Of a stretch of DNA of 64,000 bases, positions 44,721 to 56,760 are shown one piece after another (within the stretch, counting starts at the first letter, position 1; each line of letters starts with the position of its first letter). The notes beneath the pieces were generated by a model. That model ran no database searches and was not told where the DNA came from. It saw nothing but the letters and a program-made list of their open reading frames with translations. Origin of the DNA: Chlorella sp. KRBP. Taxonomy: Eukaryota; Chlorophyta; Trebouxiophyceae; Chlorellales; Chlorellaceae. A program made the position numbers and the translations under genes. The DNA is taken from contig QAXK01000502.1 in assembly GCA_004335735.1 (NCBI GenBank), positions 1-64,000 of the forward strand, written 5' to 3'.

Positions 44721-47488
44721 TCACGGCCGCTTGGGCGGGGCGGCACGTGGGGTGGTGCGGGGCGGGCTGGGGGGCGCGGCGGGGCCTGACGGCTCCTGCC
44801 CACGGTGGGTCAGCACGTGGCGTGCCTTCTCCACTGCCGTGTCGGCCGCCTCCTTGGTGGCGTCCTGCAGCTTGCGCACCTGCTTGGCAAGAGGCAACAG
44901 AGGCAGGCGCCTTGGCTCTGAGCTGCGCGTGCTGGCTTGCTTCTTGCTTGGCGCGGGTCTGAGGGCCCGGGTCGCTGTGCGCATTGCTCGTGCTCTCAGT
45001 GGCTATGTTCCTGTAAGCGGTCCTCCCTCCTCCTCTCTTGCGCAAGGTGGCCCCTATTGGGGCTACCACTCTCAGCAGCGTCAAGCTCACCTTCCCGCGG
45101 AGATCCCCACCCTTCCTGTCGTAAAAGTACAGCGCGGCGATGATGCCAGTGCCGAGCGCCACGCCGCCGGCCACAGCCAGGGCCCTGCGCGCACGCACGA
45201 GCGGTGTCGCGGTGGCCTCAGGCCGCAGACGGCGCAGCTGTCGCCGGGTCGCAAAGTCGGGGACGCGCTGCCACCCAGCGACAACACAACCTGCCCGCCG
45301 GCCTGCCGCTCCACTCACTGCTTGCGGTGCGCCTCCTGCTGCTCCGTCGGCGTGGTGGCGCTGCGCTTGACGCCGACAGCCACCTCGACCCGGTCCGCCG
45401 CCTTCTTGATGCCCTCTGCAGCCAATAACATGAGGGAGCGAATGGTTGGACGAGCCACGCGAGGCCAACCTGCAGGACTGCCCGGGGTCGCCCTAGCCGG
45501 CGAGCACCTTGACCACTTGGTGGTGGTGGCGGCCAGCACTCACTCTCGGTGGCGTCGGCGACGAGGTGCAGCCTGCGCCCCAGGGTCGTGGCCGCGCCCT
45601 TGAGGTTGTCCATCGCCGTCTTGGTCGCGCTCTTGGTCGTCCGTCCCGCCTCGTACGTCGCATCCGACACCTGCGGCTCTCGGTCGGGGGACCCTGTATT
45701 CTCTCCGCCGAGGCCAAGTCGAAGTGGCTCCGCGGAACAGGCAGCACCTCGTGCGACCCCGCCCCACCCTACCTTTTCCTTGCTGCGCTGCAGGGCGCGG
45801 CCGCCCTTGACCTGCGCCTCGTGCGCCTTGCTGTCGGCGACGCTCACGACGTCCTCCACCATGGACTTGGCGTCCTCGTACCCGTGGCGCACCTGACGAT
45901 GAGCGAGGGACGGAGCGTGCTCTCATCCGGCTGCCAGCAGCGAGCGACCCCAGGTGCCCAACCCGGACCCCAACCCTAGCCCGTCAGGTGCCAGAGGTCC
46001 TCCCCCCCCGCACCTCCTTCTTGACCCTGTCGGCGCCGCGCTCCGCCTTGCTGCTGGCGTCATACAGCCCCACGTCCACCCCGTCCCGCACGTCCTCAAC
46101 CTTGTGCTGCACCTGCACACGCCCGAGGCGCTCGTGTAGGGAACGGGCGGCTTGGCGGACGTCGCTTGCTAGTCATTCTCTAGACGTGCTGCCTCTTCTT
46201 CTTAGTGTGTACCGTACCGTGCGGGCCGTGTCGCTGTGCTTGACCGCCTGTGCGCCCGCCACCACCGCCTCACGCACGGGTTCAACCGTGGCCTGCTTGA
46301 CGGCCGCGCCCGCCTTGCTCACTGCAGCAGGGTGGGTCAAGGGGCGACCAAGCAGCTCAAGTCATGCTGTGTACGCTGAGCAAAGACACCTCGTGCAAAT
46401 GCACTTGCCGTTGTTGACGGTGGCGCTGCGCTTGGCCCCGGCAGCCGTGTCTTCCACCGTGGGCTGGGGCTGCGTCAAGTAGCAGCGCGAGCACAGGCAA
46501 AGCGCGTCATGCGCGTCATGTGCTAGTATGGGGGCAGAGCGGCGGCGGGCGGCGCCGACATGCAAGTGGCAAACACACACGGAGCGGCATGGAAGGCGTG
46601 CTCCTGCATCAGGACTTTTTGTCTTTGGCTCGCGTGCCTGAGTGCAGCAAGACATCTGATACGCCCGGTTATTGGGCTCCGGCCCCGCCGAGGCGCCCAA
46701 ACAGATGCAAACATCGACACGCACACACACACAGCCGTGTGCGTGTTGCTGTGCTGCAAAGCCAAGACCTCCTCGAACCGTTTGCTTGCGTGCAACACCC
46801 CACACCCCACGCACCTTGATCAGGTAGCGCTGCTTGATGTACTGCCAGAGCGGCAGGGCCAGCGACACGCCCAGCAGCGTCAGCAGCGTGCGCGTCCACG
46901 TCCACCCATAAGGCGCGGCAACACGGCGCCTGCCGCCCGGTCCCCCGCCCCCAGAGCCACCCAGGCCCACTGTGCAACGGAGGTGTGCGGTGCACACGCG
47001 GCGGCTCGCGCGACTGCACACGCAACTGCGTCAGCGGAGGGAGGTGTGCACACGGCGCACCTGGACGGTTGACGTTGGGGCCACGCGGGCCACCGCCAGC
47101 ACCTCCCATGGAGCTGCCAGCGCCGCTGCCGCCGCCCTTCAGCAGGACTTCGAAGTGTGGCTCGTGGTGCGGGGTGCTTGCCGAAGGGAGGCCCTCGCTG
47201 GTGGGGCCCGACGAAGACGCTGGCGGATCGACGGGGCCGGTGCTGCCGCCGCTCTGGGCCGCTGCCCGCACGCGCAGTGGACTTGCGCGGGCTCCTGGGC
47301 GCAGGCGCGATGGCGGGGCCAGGTCATCGTGTCGCGGTGTGAATGGCTCACCGCGAGCTCGAGCGAACCTGCCGCTGAACCTGCGCACCTGCGGCGGCAG
47401 CGCTGACCAGCGCGTTGCTGCTGCAGCTGCGCGCCGCCGGGAGCTTGACGGAGGTTGCGGGTCGTGCGGCCAGTGCGCTGCACGCCAT
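44721..47488 (-). CDS. LEA-like amphipathic-helix protein with two membrane helices, probably plastid
   Basis: Eleven exons (47389-47488, 47061-47294, 46815-46969, 46409-46469, 46218-46321, 46014-46112, 45773-45892, 45544-45670, 45319-45415, 45091-45184, 44721-44879) keep phase and give 449 residues. The N-terminus (ACSALAARPATSVKLPAARS) resembles a transit peptide. A Gly/Pro-rich spacer leads to a first helix (LLTLLGVSLALPLWQYI, about 145-165). Then about 170 residues of 11-mer-like amphipathic segments (EDAKSMVEDVVSVADSKAHE, SATKTAMDNLKGAATTL) recall group-3 LEA proteins. A second membrane helix follows (ALAVAGGVALGTGIIAALYF, about 368-387), then a Pro-rich tail. One intron starts with GC (AACG/GCAAGT at 46408). 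LEA-like plastid proteins stabilise membranes under cold or drying; a role here is inferred from composition only. Confidence 0.75.
44935..45118. repeat. dispersed repeat, copy A (exon end and intron of LEA-like gene)
   Basis: The copy spans the end of the 45091-45184 exon and the start of the following intron. Read on the minus strand it matches 48380-48570 on the plus strand over about 190 bp with scattered differences (shared blocks GGTGAGCTTGACGCTGCTG, GGGGCCACCTTGCGCAAGAG, GGAACATAGCCACTGAG). Confidence 0.85.
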
Positions 47489-47799
47489 CTCTTGCTGCTT
47501 GCGGGCGAGGGGAAGGAGTGTAGAGTAGAGGAGTAACTGTGCTGTGCTGTGTGGTTGCGTGGGCGTGTCTCGCGGGAGACATGGGCCGCACGCCCTCTGC
47601 CTCCGCACGCGGCAAGCGGCGAGCGTCAAGGAGAGGGTGTCAGTGACTGCAGGTGCACTTCCACCAGTGGCAGGAATCTTGCTCAGATTGGGTCCTGATC
47701 ATCGTGGCAGTTGGCGTTACCCCCGTGGCCCCTTGTGGTGAAGGACGACAATCGACGAATCGCAGAAGCGCGAGCGAACCGAGAGCAAACACACACGCT
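47489..47799. promoter_or_regulatory. divergent promoter region (LEA-like gene / K+ channel)
   Basis: Only 311 bp separate the two start codons, so the promoters are shared or abutting. No TATA box is convincing by eye. Confidence 0.4.
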
Positions 47800-50700
47800 A
47801 TGGAGCAGCGTGAGGGAGCCAATGGCGTCGAAGGCGCGGCGCCGACTGCGGCTGCCACGCGCACCTCGAGCAGCGGGATGCAGTCCCAATCATCAGTGTC
47901 TGCAGCCGGAGCCATGCGTGCGGCTCTCCTCTCCGCCAAGCTGATGAACAGCAAGCGTGCATTGGGCAAGCAGATCGCCCAGAGCATGAACGCTCGGGTG
48001 AGCGTGCGCCGTGGACGACCGCGCACATGTGCGCGCGCGCAACACGACGAGACAAGTGCCCACACACATTGGCTGCAAGCCCCGTGCCTGCACACACAGA
48101 TGGCGATGCCCACGGCCGTGTCAGTGGACACGTACTCTACCGTGGGCGGCGGCGGCGGCGGCGGCACCCCGCCCTCGGGCCGCACGGGCCCCTTGGGGCT
48201 GCACGAGTCGCAGTCGCTGGGCGCCCTGCCTGAGGACGCGCCGAGCCTGCCCGCCTCCACCAACGCCAGCCTGCACGGTGAGAGGTGGTTTCCTTGGCGT
48301 AGCGGTGTGCGGGCTGGCTTCCTGTTGTGGCGGGCGCGTGAGCGGTGAGGTGCAGCACGGCCAGTGGGGAGAGGAGTGAGAGGCAGGGTGGGGATCTCCG
48401 GGGAAAGGTGAGCTTGACGCTGCTGAGAGTGGAGCCCCAACAGGGGCCACCTTGCGCAAGAGAGGAGGAGGGAGGACCGCTTTCAGGAACATAGCCACTG
48501 AGCGCATCAGCAACCCGGGCTCTCAGACCTGTGCCAAGCAGGACACGCAGGCAAGCCAACACGACCTCTTCCCCAAAAGGAACACGGCGTCGATACAAGC
48601 CCACGCACGCGACGCCCCACCCACGCACCTTGAGACGGCAGCAACGCATCAAAGCACGCTCCCCTAATAATCCCTCCTGCGCAGGCCCCGGCGCGGACAA
48701 CAGCTACGCCACCCTTGCAGCCAACGGCACCCCCATGCGCCCAGCAGCAGCAGGGGCCTCCCTCCTGCGCTCCTACACCACCAAGCGCACCACCCCCACC
48801 CACCCCAACGGCAACCCCATCAACGGCAGCAGCTCCCCCACGCTGCAGTCCGCAGGCAGCGGCCCCATGAGCCCCACGCCGCCAAACACCACCACCGCAC
48901 TGTCCAGGGGCGGGAGCAGCACCCTGCCACCCAACGCCGCCGCCGCCGGCACCTCCATCGCGTCAGACGTGCACCTTGCCGTCACGGTGCTGGCTCCAGC
49001 GGCCACCGCAGCGCCACCCGCCCAGGACGGCCCCAGTGCCACCTCCGCAACCACCGCCGCTGCCGCCGAGGGCGGCGGCCTTTCGCTCAATGGTCGTCAG
49101 AGCAGCACCAGCGACGCGCTGGCCAGCATCAAGCTGCCGCCGGGGCACGTGGCTGCGGACGGTGCAGCTGCGGACGCGCCGAACGCTGGGCTAGATGAGG
49201 CTGCGCTGGCGGCGGCGCTGGCACACGAGGAGCCGGAAGGACACCAGGAGCACCTGCACCCCGACCACCACAAGCAGCACAGCCATCACCAGGCGCACCA
49301 GCGGCACTACTCTGACTCGTCCCTGCTGGTCAACGGCAAGCAGCTAGGGCTTGAGCCCATGGCCACAGCGGGTAGTGGTGTGGTGGGCGTGGCGTGGAAG
49401 GAGGACCCGCAGCCGCCGACCCCGCCCAGGACTCCCGTGGAGGGCGCGGGGGGCAAGGGTGACGGGCACCAGCGACAGCACAAGGACAAGTAAGAGCGGA
49501 CTGGGTCACTCGGTCACTTTGGGCTGCTTGCTTGCTGTAGGGTGCAGGTGCAGTTGCCATTGCGTTGCCTCGCCAAGGCGAAAGGCCACGGGCTGTCAGT
49601 TGGTCCTTGCACACTCGGAGACTGACTTACTCATTCAACTGTCGACACGTGCAGGATCCTGACTAAGGAGCAGCTGGAGGCCAAGGAGGCGCTCAGGGCC
49701 AAGATGGAGGGCCGCACGCGCTTTGCATTCTACGCCTGCGGCCACCGGCGTGTGGACGTGGGCAGGGCCGTACGGGTGGGTCCTCACGCTCACTCCAGCC
49801 GCACGCCATCACGTGCTGAATAATTAATTCGACTGTGCGGGCTGCACACACTAGAGGATCGCACATGGTGACGTGTCTCTGACCTCCACCTCGTGCCCGT
49901 GTGTGCATCCATGCGCGCCCTGGCTGCGCGCAGTACCTCGTATGGGACATTTGGAGCCCGTTCGACGTCGTCAAGATGATCTGGGACTTCGCCATGTTGA
50001 CCTTTCTGCTCTACGTCATCTTTGTGACGCCGTATCTGGTCGCATTTGACATTTCGACGGTGAGCGTTCCGCCACGCCGCACGCGGCGCTGGGCACGCTG
50101 CGCACGCTGCAGCCCCAGCAGGCTGAAAGGGCAGCCACAGCAGAGATATGGGGCAGCTGCAATGGGAATGTAGCAAGCACACTGTCGTGGAAGTCTTATC
50201 TGACGGCGATTGCCTTTCCTTCCCTTGCCCTGACCTGCCATGCCTCACCCTCACTCACTCGCAGCAAGACCTGAGCGACCCCATCGCCGCGTTCGACCTG
50301 GCAGTCAACTGCATCTTCATGACTGACGTGCTACTCAACTTCCGCACCGCTTTCCAAGGTGCGTGTGCATACGTGCGTGCGCGTGCCCTGCGGTGTGTGT
50401 GTGCATGATCAGCGCTGAATCCCTCCTCATCAGCGGACCACGGGAGATACGCACCCTCATGGTGCTTGTGATGCTTGTGGCCAAGCCTCGTCAGGCTGCA
50501 TGCAGACCAGAAACGTGCGCACACGCTGCCTTGCCGCGCTTGCACATGCAGACCGTGAGGGCCGCCTGGTGTTTGACCGCAAGCTCATTGCCATCAACTA
50601 CGTGACGGGCTGGTTCTGGGTGGACGCCCTCACCTCGCTCCCGTGAGTCCTGGGCCTTGGAATATCACCTGCAAAGGGGGAAAGAAAAGACGCACGCGTA

Positions 50701-53700
50701 AGCAGCGCACTCGCACGCCTGACTCCCTGCCATGAGCGGCTGATAGCCAGCCATGTGTGACGTGTGGCCTGCCAGCCAGACCGCACTTCCTGGGTGGGCG
50801 CCACACTCGTCAACCAGTGTTGTGAATGTGCTGCCTGTGGTCGTGGCTCCTCGCACACGCGCAGGTACGACAACATGATCAGCTCCGAGTACACGGCCCT
50901 CAAGATGCTGCGTGTGAGCCGCGCCCCTTGCATGCTGCTTGTATCCTGCGGTACTACCCAGCACCTGGCTCAGCAGCTGCCCCGTAAACTGATGTCGCCA
51001 CAGCAATCCAACTCTCACTCGCGCTGATATTGTTGTGCTCGCACCGCGCAGGCCGTGCGCATCGTGCGCTTTGTGCGCGTGCTGCAAGTGCTGCGCATGC
51101 TGCGCCTGCTGCGCATCGCGCGCATGCGCGTCATCTTTGGCACCCTCGACCGCATCATGAGCCACAACGTCATGCGCATGATGGTCTTCGTGCTGGTCGC
51201 CTTTGCGCTGGTGCACTGGTGCGCCTGCATGTTCTACTTCGTCGCAAGGGTGAGTCTTCTTGCACACCTCTCTCGTCTCCCTGCGCTAGCAAATACTAGC
51301 CTGCTCTCGCTCTGCTTGCTCACAGCTTACAACTGCCAGCGCCGTACGCTTGCTTACGCCCAACCCGTGCTCCATGGTGGGTGAACACACTGTGCGCCTT
51401 AGCTCCTGTCCTGTGTGGTGTCGCGCAGCTGTATGGCGATGACGTTACCACGTGGATCACCGTCCAGATCGCCAACGGCAACCTGGCCGAAGACTCGCCA
51501 ACGCTCAACTGGTGTGTCCAGAGCGCCACACAGCGGCGCGCAGGGGCTAGCGTGCTGCACTTGTTGTTTTAGTGAGAGATGTGTAGAGCAGATGTGCGTG
51601 TGTAGCTTGCAAACGGGACTTCAGGCCGCAGCAACCAAGGCGGCACGGACCAGCAACGAGGTGCACGTGCATCGAGGCCCAAGCCTGGACCCAAGGTTGC
51701 TCTCTGCGTGCGTGGCCCCTCCCCTGAGCCACCTGCTGCACCGTGCAGGTATATCTTTTCCGTCTACTGGTCCGTCACCACGGCGGCCACCGTGGGATAC
51801 GGTGACATCACGGGCATCCAGGTCGGAGAGAAGTTCGTCTCCATGTTCACCATGGTGGTGGGCACCAGGTGTGTGTGTAGAGAGAGCTTGCAACGGAGCG
51901 TCAGGCCGCATCAACCAAGGCAGCACGGTTAGCAGCACAGTGTGCGTACAGGAGATGGCTCGTGAGGGCTGAGTGGCGCTAGTGTCAGCGTTGCTAGCGG
52001 GCGCTCATGCTTGTGTGCATGCTGCGAAGCTTGGGCCATCTCATGTCCCAATGAGGCGCGGTGAACGAGGCAGCAGCTGCCCTGGCACGGCAGCTGGCCG
52101 CCCGACACGATGCAAGCGACGCGCACACACCTACCCTAGCCCTAACCCTACTCGTACGTACACGCGTCACCGGTGCGCAGTTTGTTCGCCTACCTGATGG
52201 GTTCCATGGCCACGCTGATCGCGTCGTTCAACGCCGCCGACGTGCGTGTGACGCGCAAGAAGGCCCTCGTCAACGAGCTGATCAAGCGGCGCAAGCTGCC
52301 CAGGCGCCTGGGGAACAAGATCCGAGAATACGTGAGTGGTAGGATGTCTAAGGCGGGCTGCGGCCACTTCCGCAACTTGCATACATGCTGGGTAGCAAGG
52401 TGGCCCGACGTCGCGTCACGCAGTGAAGAGGGGTTGGGAAACAGCTGCCTGCCAGTGGGTAGCAAGCAGCGTTTCACGCTCACGCGCGTCGTTCCATGTG
52501 TTGTTTCGTGCCTCCTTTTGCCGTGCAGTTCGACCAGGTGCTTGAGAAGCAGCTCCACAAGGATGAGGCGCAGATCATCAACGAGCTGCCCTCCAGCCTC
52601 AAGATGCAGGTGGGTGTCGGGTGAGGGAGACCGAGCACTGGGGATGGACAACACAGCAGCGCCCATCTCACGTCGGGTGCACACTGGCAGGAGTTCTGTC
52701 TCTGCTCATGCTGCAGCACGATAGTGCTCACCCGTGTGCCGTGCGCTGCACTTGTGGGATTCACCTGCACCGCAGGTGATGTGGCTGCTGCACCATGACG
52801 CACTCCAGCGCATGCCCTTCTTCCAAGGTCAGTGGATGGGAGCCAGCTAGCTTTCGGACCTGAGTGTTCTCCTTGCAGCTTGCGAACGCTAGGCAGCTGG
52901 AAGACTGCCAAGCCTCAACGATCTGTGCAACCTCTCTCACATGCGTGTGCCGCGCGCAGACAAGTCGCCCGCCTTCATCACGGCCGTGGCCCCTTGCCTC
53001 AAGCTCGAGTTCTACTCGCCAGGTGCGCGCGAAATGACGTCATGAAGTCATGATGGCAGCGAGGTGCAACTTGAAGGGCAGTCTGACACGCTGGGGCAGT
53101 GCGGCCATCACTGCGTGGTGCCTTGATCACGGCCTTTGCATGGCTGCGCCTGGATGCGTGGCTCATGTGCACGTGTGCAGGCGACATTATCGTGCGGCAG
53201 GGCAACACCGGTCACGAGATGTTCTTCGTCTCAACCGGCACGGTCGAGGTGAGGTTCACCGCTAGCGTCATAGGGCGATGGCTGATGCGGGCGATGGCTG
53301 ATGCACTCACCAGCACTGACCAGCACTCACCAGCATGCACTCAGCAGCATCTGGCTGTCTTTGGTTCCGGTGCCCTGACTGATGTGCCTGCGTGGGCTGC
53401 CTGAAGAAGTGCAAAGATGCGAGGTGTGGCGCTTGGTGCTGCTGCGTGTGGGGCGACCGCAGGTGCGGCTGTATGATGAGACGTACGATGACACCACGTC
53501 CTTCCAGCAGGAGCTGCAGGTGCGCTCACGAGGTGGTGGCATGGGCTGTGAGGCACAGGTGGCTTTGGATGCGACTTCCAGGTTGCGGCCTCCTGAATGC
53601 ATGCTTGCAGCGCGTGCGGTTTGGCTATTTGTCACGATCGTGGTGTATTGTGTGGTCCCTCCCTGTGTGCAGGTACAGTCGCGCGCCAAGGGCATGGGTA

Positions 53701-55759
53701 TGCTCAAGCGCCACAAGAGCCTCATGGACGTGGTGCTCAACCGACGGGAGCACACCAAGGAGCTGCTGCTGGACGAGGACCTGGCCAACGTGCCCTTCAG
53801 GTGCGCGGCATAACGCATGGGCGAGGGTTGAGGCTAGGGCCAGGGCTGGCTCAGCACGCCACCATGGCCACCTCCACATGCATATCTTGGGGTGTTGCTG
53901 CGTCTTGTTGCTGCAGGCGCATCAGCACGTTGGGCCCCGGGGCGTACTTTGGCGAGTACACGTGCTTTTTCGGAGACCCACGCGCCGCCACGGTGAGCCT
54001 GCTGAGCAGCTGTGCAGAGCTGCGCTGCTCGCATACCGTCGCTACAGTCCATCAGCGCATCAGTGCACTGAGCGCCAGCATACCGGTAGCCCACGCATTT
54101 GAAGCGCACGCACCCCGCACAACGCCCTGTGCAGGTGGTTGCCATGACGTACTGCGAGCTGTACTCGCTCTCCTCCAACGACCTGGAGAGGGTGGTGGCT
54201 GAGATCCCAGAGATGGCGCACGAGCTCGCCGTGCTGCGTGAGTGACGACGGGACACTTGCATACCTGGTGCCAGCACGAGTGCGGGGGCCCTAACCCTTG
54301 TAGCACCCTTGGCGCTGGTGTGGCGTTCGGGTGGAGCCTGTTGTGCCCCAGCAGCGCCCCTGTGGAGCCCCTGAGGGTCAAATGGTGCCATCCATTTGCT
54401 GCCTCTGCCACATGCGCAGTGAGCGAGCGCGCCACCTACACCGAGGCCGACATCCTGTCCCAGCGCGAGGAGATGGGCCTGCCCCTCATGGCGCACTCCA
54501 TCCTGCTGGGCACGGAGGGAGGCACGCAGGTGCGGGTTGCAAGCACGTCAGTGTGGTCCGCCGCCGTATCAGGGCACACCACGGGTTCAGCAGCGAGGAT
54601 ACGGGTGCCTGTGGGTGGAGGTGTGCTGTGGGAGATCTAGAAGCAGCTGCAAGGGCGCTGCCTTTGTTTGCAGTGTGTGCGTCACCTTTAGCTAGATGGA
54701 CAAGTGGCAACGTCACTCGCCAATCCTGGCACAACAAACCCGCGACTACTTGACGCTCTCATCCGCCCAGCTTCACCTTGTGCCTGCCTGCTCCACGCTC
54801 CATGCCCGCATGTCCTGCAGGCCGGCAGCCTGGCCCACACCTACAGCAACCAGCTCTACGCCCAGAGCGCCCCTCCCCCCGTCACCACCACCAGCGCCAA
54901 TGCCCTGGCCTCCTACGCCAGCGGCTCCGCACCCACGTATTTCTTCAACCCCGCCGCGCAGCAGCAGTCGTTCAACAGCTCCATGAGCTACGCTGGCAAC
55001 GTACCCATACAGGACGCCAACCCTGCCATGGTTGGCGACAAGCCGCTAGCCTCCCGCTCCCGCCCCGCGCTGCACAGCGCCATGGCCGCCGCTGTCATGG
55101 CACCACCTCCGCCACCGCAGCAAAGCATGGGTGGCGGTAGAAGCGGCAGCCTGCGGGAGTTGGCCACTGGCAGTGCGGGCACGGCACCGGCTCAGGCTGG
55201 TCTGGCACCCGTGTTTGAGAAGGCCAGCGTGGATGATGAGGGCGGCTTTGGGAGCGCTGTGCTGACGGGTGCGGCTGCGGCCCTCGCCGCTCAGCAGGAC
55301 GCGTCCAGCAAGCGCGGCAAGGGCCACGCGCCGTTGGGTCGGGCGAGCCACGGCAGCAGCATCCCGCTGGCCCACGCCTCCTCTCCCTTTGACAATGCTG
55401 GCGGCCAGGGAGGCAGCCAGCTGGGTGTGCCGGTGCCGGCTGCGCGTCTGGACAGCAGGTCGCTGACGGGCAACATGTATGGGTCGCCGGGTGTGATGGG
55501 GGGAGCAGGCAGCCCGGGTCAGGGCAGTGGTGCCCTGTCGCCGAGTGGACGGGCGAGTGGGCCGCAGCCGGCTGCCAGTGGGCGCAGCGGGGGGGGAGAC
55601 GGATCGGTTCGCACGGGCAGCTTGTTGCTGGCGTCGGCCATCCGCAACGCGTCGTCGGCGGGCGGGACGGCGCACGGGGGCACCGTCTTCTTCCAGGGCG
55701 CCGGGGCTGTGGGTGGGGGGGCAATGGAGGGCGGCGGGCGGGGGGGTGGCGGCGTCTAG
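47800..55759 (+). CDS. voltage-gated K+ channel with cyclic-nucleotide-binding domain (EAG/HCN/plant Shaker superfamily)
   Basis: Twenty-two exons from 47800-47997 to 54821-55759 keep phase and give 1296 residues. Residues 1-430 are a disordered cytosolic N-terminus. S1 lies in 49934-50059 (LTFLLYVIFVTPY), S2/S3 in 50265-50642, and S4 in 51052-51249, with Arg every third residue (RIVRFVRVLQVLRMLRLLRI, about 557-576). The pore exon 51749-51868 has TTAATVGYGD (filter GYGD about 663-666), so K+ selectivity is expected. S6 and C-linker follow (LFAYLMGSMATLIASF). The CNBD spans about 800-930: GDIIVRQGNTGHEMFFVSTG, then the phosphate-binding cassette FGEYTCFFGDPRAATV with Glu and Arg conserved, so cyclic nucleotide binding is plausible. 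The last 312 residues are disordered. There are no ankyrin repeats, unlike plant AKT channels, and no visible PAS domain, unlike EAG. Confidence 0.93.
48380..48570 (+). repeat. dispersed repeat, copy B (intron 2 of K+ channel)
   Basis: The copy lies in the channel intron 48278-48684. It matches the reverse complement of 44935-45118, including the part that is exonic in the LEA-like gene (GGTGGGGATCTCCG-GGGAAAG/GTGAGC). It has the same orientation relative to its host gene as copy A. Confidence 0.85.
51604..51663 (+). repeat. intronic direct repeat, copy 1 (upstream of pore exon)
   Basis: AGCTTGCAAACGGGACTTC, then AGGCCGCAGCAACCAAGGC and GGCACGG, lies in the intron before the pore exon. It matches the sequence at 51885-51946 with a few substitutions and small gaps. 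Confidence 0.8.
51885..51946 (+). repeat. intronic direct repeat, copy 2 (downstream of pore exon)
   Basis: AGCTTGCAACGGAGCG, TCAGGCCGCATCAACCAAGG and CAGCACGG lie in the intron just after the pore exon, 281 bp from copy 1 and in the same orientation. Confidence 0.8.
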
Positions 55760-55892
55760 GGCAACGTCTAGGGTTGAGGTGGGGCGGGGGCTTGGAGGCG
55801 GAGGGGCGTTGAGCGAGGGGCTCGTGGGTGTGGCGGGTTGCCCTCGGGACTGATCTTGTTTGCTGCTGTCGTGCTCGACCGACGGGGGGTCT

Positions 55893-55897
55893 TGTAA
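55893..55897 (+). terminator. TGTAA polyadenylation signal of the K+ channel gene
   Basis: TGTAA, the canonical poly(A) signal of chlorophyte algae, lies 134 bp after the stop codon in the sense orientation. It is the only clear example I found by eye close to a stop codon in this window. Confidence 0.5.
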
Positions 55898-56702
55898 CCT
55901 ATGTAGCTCCTCTTTCGCTTAGCTCTGCTGCTGGCCCTGAATGTGATTGCGAGAATAGAGGGGTCTAGCGGGGTGGCGTGTGAGCGCTGCACGCGACCGC
56001 CTGCATGAGTGTGCTACTAGCCACCTCCCAGCCTAGCAAGCATGGTGACCAGTGCGCTCACCTGCCGCTCCTCAGCAACCTGAGGACGAGCCTTGTATGG
56101 GCTGCATCGTGTTGCGCGATCCTGTACATGGTGTTTGCGAGTGACCAAATGTTCTCTCAACTCAACCGGCCTCGAGTCGAACAAGTTGTGTGTATGACGA
56201 CGTTCCTGTGGCGGTACCTGCACTGGACGGGACCTGCCCTTTCACCGTGGCAAGGCCCTGGCAACGACCGGGAAACATCAGGGGAAGGGTGCGGACTCAA
56301 TCACCAGAAAGACTCTCTCATATTCGTTTGCCTCGTCTCTTATTCGTGTGCGTGCTTGGCGTGCTCAAGGCAGCCTTACGACGGCCACCACTGACGCCCG
56401 CCGTCTGCGGTACCACTGAGTGAACGCGCTGCCTTGCATTCGGAAGTTGCTCTCCTCTTGAACTCCTCTTGCCACCGTTATCTATGACGCCCTCTTGCTC
56501 TTAGCCTGCCCTGGCGGACCGACTTTAGTCTTTTCTTGGTCATGCTTGCAGAGCGCTCTTTTTGTGTCCTGTAAGGTTCGCGCTGCGTGTGGCACGCGTC
56601 TTCTTTTGCCACGCCTCTTATTCTGCTGCGGACTGCAGTCTTCAGCACTGCAGTGTCTGTTGCGTGCACCTCCGTACGTGAGCGTTCTTGAGCAAACTGT
56701 TG

Positions 56703-56742
56703 CAAGAGGGGACTGCTCAACTCAAGAGGGGACTGCTCAACT
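56703..56742. repeat. perfect 20-bp tandem duplication
   Basis: CAAGAGGGGACTGCTCAACT occurs twice with no spacer, ending 18 bp before the start codon of the small gene at 56761. It would lie in that gene's 5' UTR or core promoter. Confidence 0.95.
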
Positions 56743-56760
56743 GTCTGGGCACCCAGACAA

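Larger units (their letters stand above)
55760..56760. other. gene-free 1-kb stretch after the K+ channel
   Basis: The first part should be the channel 3' UTR. The rest is less GC-rich and has no supported coding exon. Near its end a 20-bp unit CAAGAGGGGACTGCTCAACT is repeated perfectly in tandem at 56703-56722 and 56723-56742. Confidence 0.5.

Noticed and set aside
47352..47380. 29-nt micro-exon (GSAAGSLELA) in the LEA-like gene
   Set aside because: It leaves phase 0 while the next exon needs phase 1; joining 47389 directly to 47294 fits.
52129..52155. Telomere-like CCCTAGCCCTAACCCTA in a K+ channel intron
   Set aside because: It is only about two to three units, inside an intron of an intact gene, and is better explained as a pyrimidine tract.
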